DNA of 7,152 nt from Chamaesiphon sp. (GCA_026786125.1 JAJAYU010000350.1:1-7152), one strand, 5' to 3'; counted from the first letter of the stretch, positions 1 through 6,387 are shown. Notes: a model not told the origin generated them from the letters alone. A program made the numbers and translations.

Positions 1-35
1 GGATGGTGGATGGTGGGTGGTGAATGGTGAATGGT
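1..35. repeat. Heptamer tandem repeat (5 units)
   Basis: Five consecutive 7-base units are visible: GGATGGT twice, GGGTGGT once, GAATGGT twice. The array is cut by the window edge, so its full length is unknown. Heptamer arrays of this kind are known in cyanobacteria as short tandemly repeated repetitive (STRR) sequences. It lies downstream of the response regulator stop codon and shows no coding sense. An A/T-rich spacer (36-59) separates it from the next array. Confidence 0.75.
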
Positions 36-59
36 TAATTAAATAATTATCTCTAGTTT

Positions 60-107
60 CCCAGTCTCCCAGTCCCCCAGTCTCCCAGTCGCCGCGTCCC
101 CCTATCC
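60..107. repeat. Octamer tandem repeat (4 good units, 2 decayed)
   Basis: Units of period 8 start at 60, 68, 76 and 84 (CCCAGTCT, CCCAGTCC, CCCAGTCT, CCCAGTCG), followed by two decayed units at 92 and 100. The last decayed unit contains the TAG stop of the response regulator gene (102-104 on the plus strand, read as the complement), so the array reaches the very end of that gene. The C5/G5 pairing around 98-112 could form a small hairpin but has no T-tract after it. Confidence 0.7.
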
Positions 108-542
108 GGGGGGCAAGTTATCAATCTTGAACCAAAAATCTTCGATCGATTGAATGATTTCGACAAATTTATTGAAATCTACAGGCTTGGTGATGTAGCA
201 ATTGGCGTGAAGATTATACGCCTTGAGAATATCTTCTTCAGCTTCAGAAGTGGTAAGTACAATAATCGGAATGCGTTGAAATCTTTCATCAGCTTTAATC
301 TCAATTAATACTTCCGATCCATCCTTGCGGGGCAAATTCCAATCTAGTAAAATCAAATCGGGATGAATAGCATGAAGATATTCGCCCTGACGATGGAGAA
401 AATTCATTGCTTCAACCCCATCAGTTACCACACTTAAATTAACATTGATTTCTCGATCTGCTAAAGCAATTCGGGTGAGATTGACATCACCAGGATTATC
501 CTCAACTAGTAAGATTTCAATCGTGCGGCTGTTTGTTGGCAT
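102..542 (-). CDS. Rcp1-like single-domain response regulator
   Basis: A 146-residue CheY-type receiver with no output domain. Visible phosphorylation-site residues are the acidic pair E14-D15 in the LLVEDNPGD motif, the phospho-acceptor D67 in LILLDWNLP, T97-T98 in IVLTTS, and the switch lysine K119 in ITKP. The NPGD stretch and the long loop before D67 are typical of the Rcp1 group, the partners of cyanobacterial phytochrome kinases. The ATG lies 26 nt inside the 3' end of the upstream kinase gene, which suggests translational coupling and a cognate pair. No clear Shine-Dalgarno site precedes it. With no DNA-binding domain it probably acts through protein contacts or as a phosphorelay step; the target is not visible. 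The C-terminal residues abut the octamer repeat. Pairing with the adjacent kinase is inferred from gene overlap. Confidence 0.93.
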   Translation of the reverse strand: MPTNSRTIEILLVEDNPGDVNLTRIALADREINVNLSVVTDGVEAMNFLHRQGEYLHAIHPDLILLDWNLPRKDGSEVLIEIKADERFQRIPIIVLTTSEAEEDILKAYNLHANCYITKPVDFNKFVEIIQSIEDFWFKIDNLPPG

Positions 543-2604
543 ATTGAGTGGAAATACTACTTATCGCGGGGATTGTAAAGTAGAATACCGACCCATAATG
601 ACTTGGTGGCACAGGTAAAGATGGTGACAACACGGAGTCGGAATTGATCGGCGTAGATTCTACCCAGATTGTACCACCATGCCGTTCGACGATCTTTTTG
701 CAAATTGCTAGTCCAATCCCTGTCCCTGGGTAAGTGACTCGTGTATGTAACCGTTGGAAGATAGCAAAAATTCGATCGAGATATTGTGGTTCAATCCCAA
801 TTCCATTATCCGCGATTGCAAAGCACCATGCACTAGGTGGCTCTATCGTTGCTGTTGTCGATGCCAAGTTCAAATCGATGGTGAGATTGGGCGGATCGGT
901 ACTGATGCTAATTGGCTGGGCACTAACATGAATTTTGGGAGCTGCTGCTTGCCGAAATTTAAGTGCATTGCCAATCAAATTTTGAAATACCTGAGTTAAT
1001 TGGGTAGCATCCCCCCAAACTACTGGCAATGGATCGTGAGAAATGATCCCTCCACTGTCCCTAATTGCGACGGAGAGGTTGGAGATGGCATTTTGGAATA
1101 CGATCTCGCAATCAACCTCACCAAAGGGCTGCTTGCGGCTGCTGACGCGGGCATAGCTAAGTAATGCCTGAATTAGAGTTTGCATCCGCACGGCACCATT
1201 GATCGCATAGTCAATAAATTCATCCGCATCGCGATCGAGTTTGCCATGATAGCGACGTTCCAATAGTTGTAAATAACTAATCACCATCCGTAGCGGTTCT
1301 TGCAGATCGTGAGAGGCAATATGGGCAAATTGTTCCAATTCAGCATTCGATCGAGCCAACTCTTGCCGCTGAAGTTGTTCTTGTTCTAATAATTGCGCTT
1401 GGGCAAGGGCAATCCCAATTTGAGTGGAAATTTGGGACATCGCTTCCACTTCTTTTTGTTGCCATGCTCGCGGCGATTGACAGTGATGAACGATTAATAG
1501 CCCCCATAATTGATCGTGTAATTGAATTGGGACGATCACACTAGCTTTCACATCAAATTGTTGTAAAAATTCGACATAACAAGGCGCAAATCCGGCTTGG
1601 GTAATATCAGCAACATTATAAGTTCGACCATGACTATATCGATCGTGATAACTGAGATCGAAACAAGGATCGATAATCTTACTCCCCATCACTACTGGAT
1701 AACCAGTTAAAACTTTTTCCTGAACTACTTTGCCAGATCCATCTCGCTCAAACTTAAATATTAGAACTCGATCTACTTCCAATAGTTTCTGGATTTCTGC
1801 TACCGCAGTTTGCAGAATTTCATCCAACTGTAAAGATTGACGAATCTTTTGAGCTATTTCCGCAGATAGCTTGGCTTGTTTGCGGGATTTTAACCGATCA
1901 CTAATATCAATTACAGTTGCACGGGAGCCGAGATAATTACCATTAGCATCATTAACGCTGACTACCGTTACACTAACTGGCACAATTTGACCATCTTTTC
2001 GCACCATTTGAAGCTCAATATCATGAACCGAGCCATGTGTTTTGAGTGCTAAACAACTTTGGTGCATTGACTCAATACTTCCAGCTGCAATCAGATCTGC
2101 AATGTTTTTACCAACAACTTCGGCTTCTACATAGCCTAACATTTGTAGCTCAGTCTGGTTAATCCTGATAATTTTTCCAGCTAGATCTACAGAATGATAA
2201 CCACATGGGGCACTGTGATATAGTTCTTCAAATTCAGCTACAGAACTGAGTAAGATTGATTTGACTTGTTGTTTTTTAGTGAGATCCCAATTCACCAATC
2301 CATACAAAAAAACCAAGAATAACAAGTCTAATAAACCCGAAAATCTAATTGCGATTTTGACATCTTCTAGACTCTGTCTCGACTCAGCTTGCAATTGATC
2401 GTGTTCGGCTAATTTAGCTTGATAGCGAAGTCGTTGTGAGGGTGAATCAATCTTCATCACCACCGCATGAATCTGATCGAGCGCGCGATTATTAGCCGCA
2501 ATCTGCCGAATACTCCGATCGGCAACAATCGTATTAATTATTACAACTAATAAAGCAGCCGCGAACCCGATCGATACTTTCGACGAGATGATGTTTTTGA
2601 TCAA
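517..2604 (-). CDS. Membrane-anchored PAS-GAF histidine kinase, candidate DXCF cyanobacteriochrome
   Basis: A 695-residue sensor kinase. In order: transmembrane segment ~9-28, a short loop of about 57 residues, transmembrane segment ~87-106, PAS domain ~124-238, GAF domain ~245-405, a Q/E-rich coiled-coil linker ~400-425, a HisKA domain with H432 in ASHDLQEPLR, and a HATPase domain with N box N546, G1 box DNGIGI 599-604 and G2 box GTGIGLAI 627-634. The ASHDLQEPLR H-box is the form found in phytochrome kinases such as Cph1. The GAF carries DPCF (C314) and PCY (C342), the two-cysteine arrangement of DXCF cyanobacteriochromes, so covalent bilin binding is plausible but unproven. Low-complexity S/T/P-rich inserts (~565-592 and ~653-668) interrupt the ATPase domain. 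The start is TTG, supported by AGGAG nine nt upstream and an in-frame TGA just before it. The gene follows the phosphorylase-like gene by 38 nt and overlaps the response regulator gene. Confidence 0.93.
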   Translation of the reverse strand: MIKNIISSKVSIGFAAALLVVIINTIVADRSIRQIAANNRALDQIHAVVMKIDSPSQRLRYQAKLAEHDQLQAESRQSLEDVKIAIRFSGLLDLLFLVFLYGLVNWDLTKKQQVKSILLSSVAEFEELYHSAPCGYHSVDLAGKIIRINQTELQMLGYVEAEVVGKNIADLIAAGSIESMHQSCLALKTHGSVHDIELQMVRKDGQIVPVSVTVVSVNDANGNYLGSRATVIDISDRLKSRKQAKLSAEIAQKIRQSLQLDEILQTAVAEIQKLLEVDRVLIFKFERDGSGKVVQEKVLTGYPVVMGSKIIDPCFDLSYHDRYSHGRTYNVADITQAGFAPCYVEFLQQFDVKASVIVPIQLHDQLWGLLIVHHCQSPRAWQQKEVEAMSQISTQIGIALAQAQLLEQEQLQRQELARSNAELEQFAHIASHDLQEPLRMVISYLQLLERRYHGKLDRDADEFIDYAINGAVRMQTLIQALLSYARVSSRKQPFGEVDCEIVFQNAISNLSVAIRDSGGIISHDPLPVVWGDATQLTQVFQNLIGNALKFRQAAAPKIHVSAQPISISTDPPNLTIDLNLASTTATIEPPSAWCFAIADNGIGIEPQYLDRIFAIFQRLHTRVTYPGTGIGLAICKKIVERHGGTIWVESTPINSDSVLSPSLPVPPSHYGSVFYFTIPAISSISTQYANKQPHD

Positions 2605-2613
2605 CTCTCAACA

Positions 2614-2618
2614 CTCCT
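2614..2618 (-). promoter_or_regulatory. Ribosome binding site deciding the TTG start of the kinase
   Basis: The minus strand reads AGGAG here, nine nt before a TTG codon at 2604-2602. An in-frame TGA lies two codons upstream of that TTG, so the frame cannot extend further. This is the clearest Shine-Dalgarno site in the window; the other genes show none of this strength. Confidence 0.7.
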
Positions 2619-2642
2619 AATTTCCCACCACTTTTATCTTCT

Positions 2643-3878
2643 CTATCCTACCCCAGCAACGTTCATAATTGACATTTTTGTCCACAGTGATTGTTGGCGA
2701 TAAGTAGTACTAACCCGTGCTTGACAAGTAGTGTAGAAAATATAATCAGCCACAACCATCTGATCGTCGGTACCGAACAGGGTATCGATCAAAGACTGGC
2801 ACAGCGTCGGATGTTCGGGTGTGAAATATCCAGTCAGCAAATAATCAACTGCTTGGCGAATTTCTGGATAATGTTTGTAATAGTTATAAGGGTCATAACC
2901 ATATTGTTTGAATAAAGCTATTTCAGGAATTGGTAAGCCAAAGCTGAAATAGTTTTGCTCGCCGACTGCTTGCTGCAACCAATAATTAGTTTTGCCCAAA
3001 CTACCGAGCGATAGTACTCCATTAATTGCTGCTTTTAGCTTAGTGAGATCGATATCTTCGATCGCCGCCGCTGCAATTTCTTGAGTCAAATCAGCCGCCG
3101 CATACATCTGAGTGGTTAACCCCGCAGAATTTGGCACATAGACTACCTGCAATTTGCCATTGATATCAGGATCCTGGGCAAATACTTGTGCCAGCGATTT
3201 AATTAAACTAATTATCTCTTGATTAGGATTCGGTTGTGGTTGACAATCTGGATCTAGATTAGATTCGATCGGTTCAATTTCGCCCAGATTTCCAAAGATA
3301 AATGTGCGCGGCACAATATTAATTCCAGGCTGCTGTTTAATTTGATTAAACAGCGTAATGATATGCAAAATATTCAATAATTGTCGCTGCTGTTCGACAA
3401 TCGGTTGAAGCTGTAGATCAAATAGTGACGAGACATTAATTTTGACTCCCTGTGCCCGCTCTAAATAGCTAGCCAGAGCCTGCTTATTTAGCTGCTTAAC
3501 CGCCCGCCACCGCGATTGGAGCAATGGATCTTCAGCGAGGGGTGCTAGCTGTTGGAGATGCTCTAAATCGTCGATCCAACGATCGCCAATTGTCTTTGTC
3601 ACCAAGCTAGCCAACAGTGGATTTCCCAACAACAGCCATTGACGTTGGTTAATCGGCGAATCTAGCTCGGAAATCCGTGTTTGAGGATCGATTTCTACTG
3701 ATTTTGGACTGACTAAGCCCTGATCTAGCCCTAAGTTTCGGGTCGCAGCACGAGATTTTAAAGGGCGATGCTGACGATTAACTGCATGAAATTTGAGAGG
3801 AATTTCTGCGAAGGCTACTTGAGCGGCTTGCAAGATTGATGTGCTAATTCCTGTCCGAAAATTAATATTTTCAATCAT
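2643..3878 (-). CDS. Glycogen phosphorylase C-terminal-half homologue, probable pseudoenzyme
   Basis: The 411 residues align along their whole length with the C-terminal half of glycogen phosphorylase (full enzymes are about 830-850 residues). Landmarks kept: QRQWLLLGNP (78-87), SLFDLQLQ...RQLLNILHIITLFN (151-178), VPRTFIFG (189-196), AADL (261-264), INGVLSLGSLG (285-295), GEQNYFSFG (306-314), GYFTPEHP (350-357), and a WTKMSIMNVA end (399-408). The N-terminal catalytic half is absent, and about 25-30 residues are missing after the last match. Residues equivalent to rabbit K568, R569 and K574 are Q158, P159 and Q164. The glycine-rich GTGN loop is replaced, yet a lysine (K282) stays at the PLP position. 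A P/Q/N-rich segment (~202-220) replaces the GKAAPGY region. The start is bounded by an in-frame stop at 3933-3935 with no other ATG. The frame is intact over 411 codons, arguing for a maintained protein rather than a decaying fragment. Glucan binding or a regulatory role is inference. Confidence 0.85.
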   Translation of the reverse strand: MIENINFRTGISTSILQAAQVAFAEIPLKFHAVNRQHRPLKSRAATRNLGLDQGLVSPKSVEIDPQTRISELDSPINQRQWLLLGNPLLASLVTKTIGDRWIDDLEHLQQLAPLAEDPLLQSRWRAVKQLNKQALASYLERAQGVKINVSSLFDLQLQPIVEQQRQLLNILHIITLFNQIKQQPGINIVPRTFIFGNLGEIEPIESNLDPDCQPQPNPNQEIISLIKSLAQVFAQDPDINGKLQVVYVPNSAGLTTQMYAAADLTQEIAAAAIEDIDLTKLKAAINGVLSLGSLGKTNYWLQQAVGEQNYFSFGLPIPEIALFKQYGYDPYNYYKHYPEIRQAVDYLLTGYFTPEHPTLCQSLIDTLFGTDDQMVVADYIFYTTCQARVSTTYRQQSLWTKMSIMNVAGVG

Positions 3879-3929
3879 GATGTTAGATGCCTGTGCCTTG
3901 GGATTGTTAATTTTAAAGGTTCGATGTCT

Positions 3930-3958
3930 GTTCTAAACGAAACAATCTGGAAACTCAA
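3930..3958 (-). promoter_or_regulatory. Weak candidate promoter for the phosphorylase-like/kinase/regulator operon
   Basis: On the minus strand TTGAGT (plus 3953-3958) and TAGAAC (plus 3930-3935) are spaced by 17 nt, each matching the -35 and -10 consensus at four of six positions. It would start transcription about 45 nt before the ATG at 3878. The rest of the 165-nt gap (3879-4043) is A/T-rich, with an ACAATTGT palindrome near 4023 and no convincing terminator for the upstream ATPase gene. Confidence 0.22.
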
Positions 3959-4043
3959 CTACCTGAACAATATCCTAGCGGGCAAACTTGAGGAACTTGT
4001 GAGGATCTGTTTAAAATTGAAAACAATTGTAAAGAATTAAGGA

Positions 4044-4811
4044 TTAATCAATCCCTAAATAAGCCTCAATTACCCTTGGATCGTTCTGCACCTTAGTCGG
4101 TGTGCCATCCACGAGATTAGTTCCCTCTGCCAATACCCACACTCGATCGCACAAAGTCATAATCACATCCATATTGTGCTCGATAATCAAAAAAGTTAGC
4201 CCACCTTTGCGCCAATTGAGAATATGACCACAAATATCCTCAATCAAGCGGGGATTTACCCCCGCCGCAGGTTCATCTAATAAAATTAACTTCGGATCAG
4301 CCATTAACGCGCGCCCGATTTCCAGCAACTTTCGCTGTCCTCCCGACAATCCCCCCGCATAATCATTCGCTTTCGCACTCAACCCCACCGATTCGAGAAT
4401 CGACATCGCCTTATCCTTCAACTCTCGTTGCTGCGCCTGCACTAGCTTTGGTTGCAACAATACTTCCCAGATCTTCTCACCCGCCCGATCTTTGGCTCCC
4501 AGCATCATATTTTCCAATACTGACATCCGCGACAGAGCCTTAGCGACTTGAAATGTCCGCACCATTCCCAATCTGGCGATTTGATGTGATTGCAAATGAT
4601 GGATTCTCTCCCCATTCAATTCAATCTGACCAGAATCAGCTCGGATAAAATTAGATAATAAATTAAAGAACGTAGTTTTCCCCGCTCCATTTGGGCCGAT
4701 TAAACCCGTAATACTCCCCGCCGCTACTTCAATTCCCGCCTGCTGAACAGCCTTCACACCACCAAAAGTTTTGCACAATCCCTGCGCTGAAAGTAATGGT
4801 TGAGTAGACAT
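4044..4811 (-). CDS. natA: LivG-type ABC transporter ATPase, NatA-like (neutral amino acid uptake)
   Basis: A 255-residue ATP-binding subunit of the branched-chain/neutral amino acid uptake family. From the chosen start: Walker A GPNGAGKT 39-46, Q-loop Q88 in VRTFQ, signature LSGGQ 155-159, Walker B LILLDEP 175-181, H-loop H212 in IIEHNMD, and the family ending EAYLG. VRTFQ, the AAGVNP D-loop and the IIEHNMDVIM segment mark the LivG/UrtD/NatA branch rather than LivF. The reading frame stays open to an ATG at 4901, but residues from there are translated repeat sequence. The start at 4811 (MSTQPLL) gives the usual family length; 4832 (MSNQYIP) is an alternative. No clear ribosome site precedes either. 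It follows the permease gene on the same strand, with the repeat element between. The natA symbol is assigned by resemblance and by the permease neighbour; urea (UrtD) or other LivG relatives are less likely but not excluded. Confidence 0.88.
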   Translation of the reverse strand: MSTQPLLSAQGLCKTFGGVKAVQQAGIEVAAGSITGLIGPNGAGKTTFFNLLSNFIRADSGQIELNGERIHHLQSHQIARLGMVRTFQVAKALSRMSVLENMMLGAKDRAGEKIWEVLLQPKLVQAQQRELKDKAMSILESVGLSAKANDYAGGLSGGQRKLLEIGRALMADPKLILLDEPAAGVNPRLIEDICGHILNWRKGGLTFLIIEHNMDVIMTLCDRVWVLAEGTNLVDGTPTKVQNDPRVIEAYLGID

Positions 4812-4853
4812 TGGTATATATTGATTTGACATAGAAAATTTAGATTTTAGTTC

Positions 4854-5056
4854 GTAGGTTGGGTTGAAGAATGTTGGCGGAGCCTCTCCTTCAGGAGACA
4901 ACCCAACATTTCTAGAGTATTTCGTAGATTGGGTTGAAGAATGTTAGCGGTAGCGGAGCGTTTGCCCTAGCAATAGCCTCTTCTTACAGGAGATAACCCA
5001 ACATTTCTAAGATGCTGGTGTGCGCGTTGGGTTTTGCTCCGCGCAACCCAACCTAC
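4854..5056. repeat. 203-bp repeat element with 13-bp perfect terminal inverted repeats
   Basis: The left end reads GTAGGTTGGGTTG (4854-4866) and the right end CAACCCAACCTAC (5044-5056), exact inverted copies. Inside are two direct copies of a unit starting TTCGTAG-TTGGGTTGAAGAATGTT (4851 and 4921), each ending in AACCCAACATTTCT, plus a third hairpin (GTTGGGTT 5026-5033 with AACCCAAC 5045-5052). The units carry inner hairpins TCTCC/GGAGA (4885-4898) and TCTTCT/AGGAGA (4979-4993, one G-T pair). It has no coding capacity of its own and looks like a MITE-like or nested palindromic repeat. It fills most of the space between the permease and ATPase genes and runs into the 5' open frame of the ATPase. 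Confidence 0.8.
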
Positions 5057-5072
5057 AGATCTACATATTTAA

Positions 5073-6221
5073 TTACCTGCCCAGGGTCAATTCCTCTTTC
5101 TTACCCAAAATACCCTGGGGACGCAACACCATTAACAACATTAAAATTAGTCCAATAATCATGATCCGAAAGGCTCCTTGCTGAGTATCATCCAGATGTA
5201 AAGCATTAAATATTCCCTTGAAGAAATCAGTTCGAGTCAGCTCATAGTAGCCCCAAAAGATCGCCGCTCCAATTACCGTACCTAGATTATTTCCGGCTCC
5301 ACCGATCGTAATGATAATCCAAGCGTTGAAAGTAACTAACGGTTCAAAATTGTCAGGGAAAACACTAAATTGCCAAGCATAAAATGCCCCAGAAATACCA
5401 GCGATCGCCCCACCGAGCATAAATGCTTGGAGCTTATACCAGAACACATTCTTGCCCAAAGCTCTGGGCACTTCTTCATCCTCTCGAATTGCTTTTAATA
5501 CCCGTCCCCACGGTGAATGAACCAATTTTTCTAAACCGATATAAACTACCATCAATGTAGTTAAAGTCAATAACATCAATCCTGCGCGTGGGTCGTAAGT
5601 GTAGAGAGATAAAGCACCACAAACATATACCGTTAACACAAAAATACCGCAGATCAATCCAAGCACTACCCGTGATAGTTCCGTTGGCGTAGCCTCTCGG
5701 AACGAGAATCGCATCCACAACCACAATCGCCATAGTGCCAATCCACAAATCACCGTCAACCACACAATCAAAAGTATTTTAACCGCATACTCAGGCTGGG
5801 AATTAGTCGGACAAGTAATCGATAACATGTTTAACGAATACGCTTCGCGACAAGTAAATGGAATCGGATAGCCCTGCACCCCAAAAGTCCCCTTAGTCAG
5901 CCAAGCCTCATTTTTCGCCACCAACCGGACTAATTCTGACACCCCGATCGTCACAATCCCCAGATAGTCTTCCCGCAATCTCAGCGTCGAAAGACCAATG
6001 ATTAAGCCCAATAATGCTGATAAACCAGCACCGATTAAAGCTGCGATCGGAATCGGCACACCTTGCATCGACAGCAACACGGTACTATAAGCACCGATCG
6101 CCATAAACGCGACATGCCCAAAATTAATCAGTCCCGTCACACCCCACTGGAGATTTAACCCCAGACTAAACAGCGCGTAAGTAGCAGCAGAAATCGTCAA
6201 GAAGACAAAATAAATGACCAT
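5073..6221 (-). CDS. natC: LivM-type ABC transporter permease, NatC-like
   Basis: A 382-residue, very hydrophobic integral membrane protein with roughly nine to ten membrane segments (for example ~3-22, 35-52, 56-80, 148-168, 184-205, 213-230, 262-285, 300-324, 352-366). Family marks are NLQWGVTGLINFGHVAFMAIGAYS (23-46), the cytoplasmic coupling loop GRVLKAIREDEEVPRALG (239-256), the IITIGGAGNNLGTVIGA segment (303-319) and the ending MVLRPQGILGKKEEL. It should form half of the transmembrane channel for amino acids, with a LivH-type partner not in this window. Longer than a typical LivM because of the region ~118-212; residues ~171-181 (RFSFREATPTE) are encoded by a dispersed hairpin repeat. 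The gene precedes the natA-like gene on the same strand, with the repeat element between. ATG at 6221 begins directly before the first membrane segment; no Shine-Dalgarno site is seen. The symbol rests on resemblance and adjacency and is less certain than the family. Confidence 0.88.
   Translation of the reverse strand: MVIYFVFLTISAATYALFSLGLNLQWGVTGLINFGHVAFMAIGAYSTVLLSMQGVPIPIAALIGAGLSALLGLIIGLSTLRLREDYLGIVTIGVSELVRLVAKNEAWLTKGTFGVQGYPIPFTCREAYSLNMLSITCPTNSQPEYAVKILLIVWLTVICGLALWRLWLWMRFSFREATPTELSRVVLGLICGIFVLTVYVCGALSLYTYDPRAGLMLLTLTTLMVVYIGLEKLVHSPWGRVLKAIREDEEVPRALGKNVFWYKLQAFMLGGAIAGISGAFYAWQFSVFPDNFEPLVTFNAWIIITIGGAGNNLGTVIGAAIFWGYYELTRTDFFKGIFNALHLDDTQQGAFRIMIIGLILMLLMVLRPQGILGKKEELTLGR
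5401..5408. repeat. HIP1 octamer (others at 6814-6821 and 7000-7007)
   Basis: The palindrome GCGATCGC occurs here in the permease gene and twice more in the HEAT-repeat gene. HIP1 is strongly over-represented in many cyanobacterial genomes, which is the main compositional sign of the host lineage. Confidence 0.85.
5683..5712. repeat. Dispersed hairpin repeat inside the permease coding sequence
   Basis: The stretch contains GGCGTAGCCTCTCG followed by a GAA turn and CGAGA, a 5-bp stem (TCTCG 5695-5699 with CGAGA 5703-5707). It shares GGCG-AGCCTCTC with the repeat unit at 4873-4898. The minus strand reads it in frame as about RFSFREATPT (residues ~171-180 of the permease), a peptide commonly seen where such repeats enter cyanobacterial genes. 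It lies between membrane segments, where extra residues would be tolerated. Confidence 0.65.
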
Positions 6222-6267
6222 CAGGCAGAAATTATCAATTAGCGATCGGGTGTGGATAGTTTTAAGA

Positions 6268-6298
6268 ATACTATTCGATCAGTCGTTTTAGTTGTCAT
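6268..6298 (-). promoter_or_regulatory. Weak candidate promoter for the permease-ATPase genes
   Basis: On the minus strand ATGACA (plus 6293-6298) and TAGTAT (plus 6268-6273) are separated by 19 nt, matching the -35 and -10 consensus at five and four of six positions. The -10 overlaps an inverted repeat ATAGT-N9-ACTAT (6256-6274) that could be a regulator site. The spacing is longer than ideal, so this is only a candidate. Confidence 0.22.
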
Positions 6299-6349
6299 CA
6301 GCGATCAATTTCTCTACTCGCTCAGATCCCCCTTCATCGCTATCGAGTG

Positions 6350-6355
6350 TAAAAT
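6350..6355 (+). promoter_or_regulatory. Possible -10 element for the HEAT-repeat gene
   Basis: TAAAAT lies 32 nt before the ATG and matches the -10 consensus at five of six positions. No acceptable -35 is found at the right distance (6327-6332 is TCCCCC). The intergenic region 6222-6387 holds nothing else recognisable. Confidence 0.2.
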
Positions 6356-6387
6356 CGTAAATCTAGCTCCTCCGACTTACCAACTGC

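Noticed and set aside
1..107. CRISPR array
   Set aside because: The units are 7-8 bases and directly abutting, without spacers.
98..113. C5/G5 hairpin at the response regulator stop codon as an intrinsic terminator
   Set aside because: The stem is short, overlaps the coding end, and on the minus strand is followed by G/C-rich octamer repeats instead of a T-tract.
734..999. Small plus-strand open frames inside the kinase gene
   Set aside because: They lie opposite the well-supported HisKA/HATPase coding region, with no domain or ribosome site of their own.
2643..3878. Decaying pseudogene of glgP
   Set aside because: The frame is open for 411 codons without internal stops or frameshifts and conserved blocks extend over its length, so a maintained divergent protein is the better reading, though recent truncation is not excluded.
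4854..5056. Insertion sequence with transposase
   Set aside because: About 203 bp with no coding sequence; only a non-autonomous element or palindromic repeat is supported.
4044..6221. Urea transporter urtC/urtD
   Set aside because: The urt genes usually sit together with urtA and urtB, which are absent; a LivM-LivG pair alone fits the scattered nat arrangement better. This rests on family knowledge, not a search.
6256..6274. NtcA box (GTA-N8-TAC)
   Set aside because: The nearest GT...AC pair spans 13 rather than 14 bases and lacks the full triplets, so the consensus is not met.
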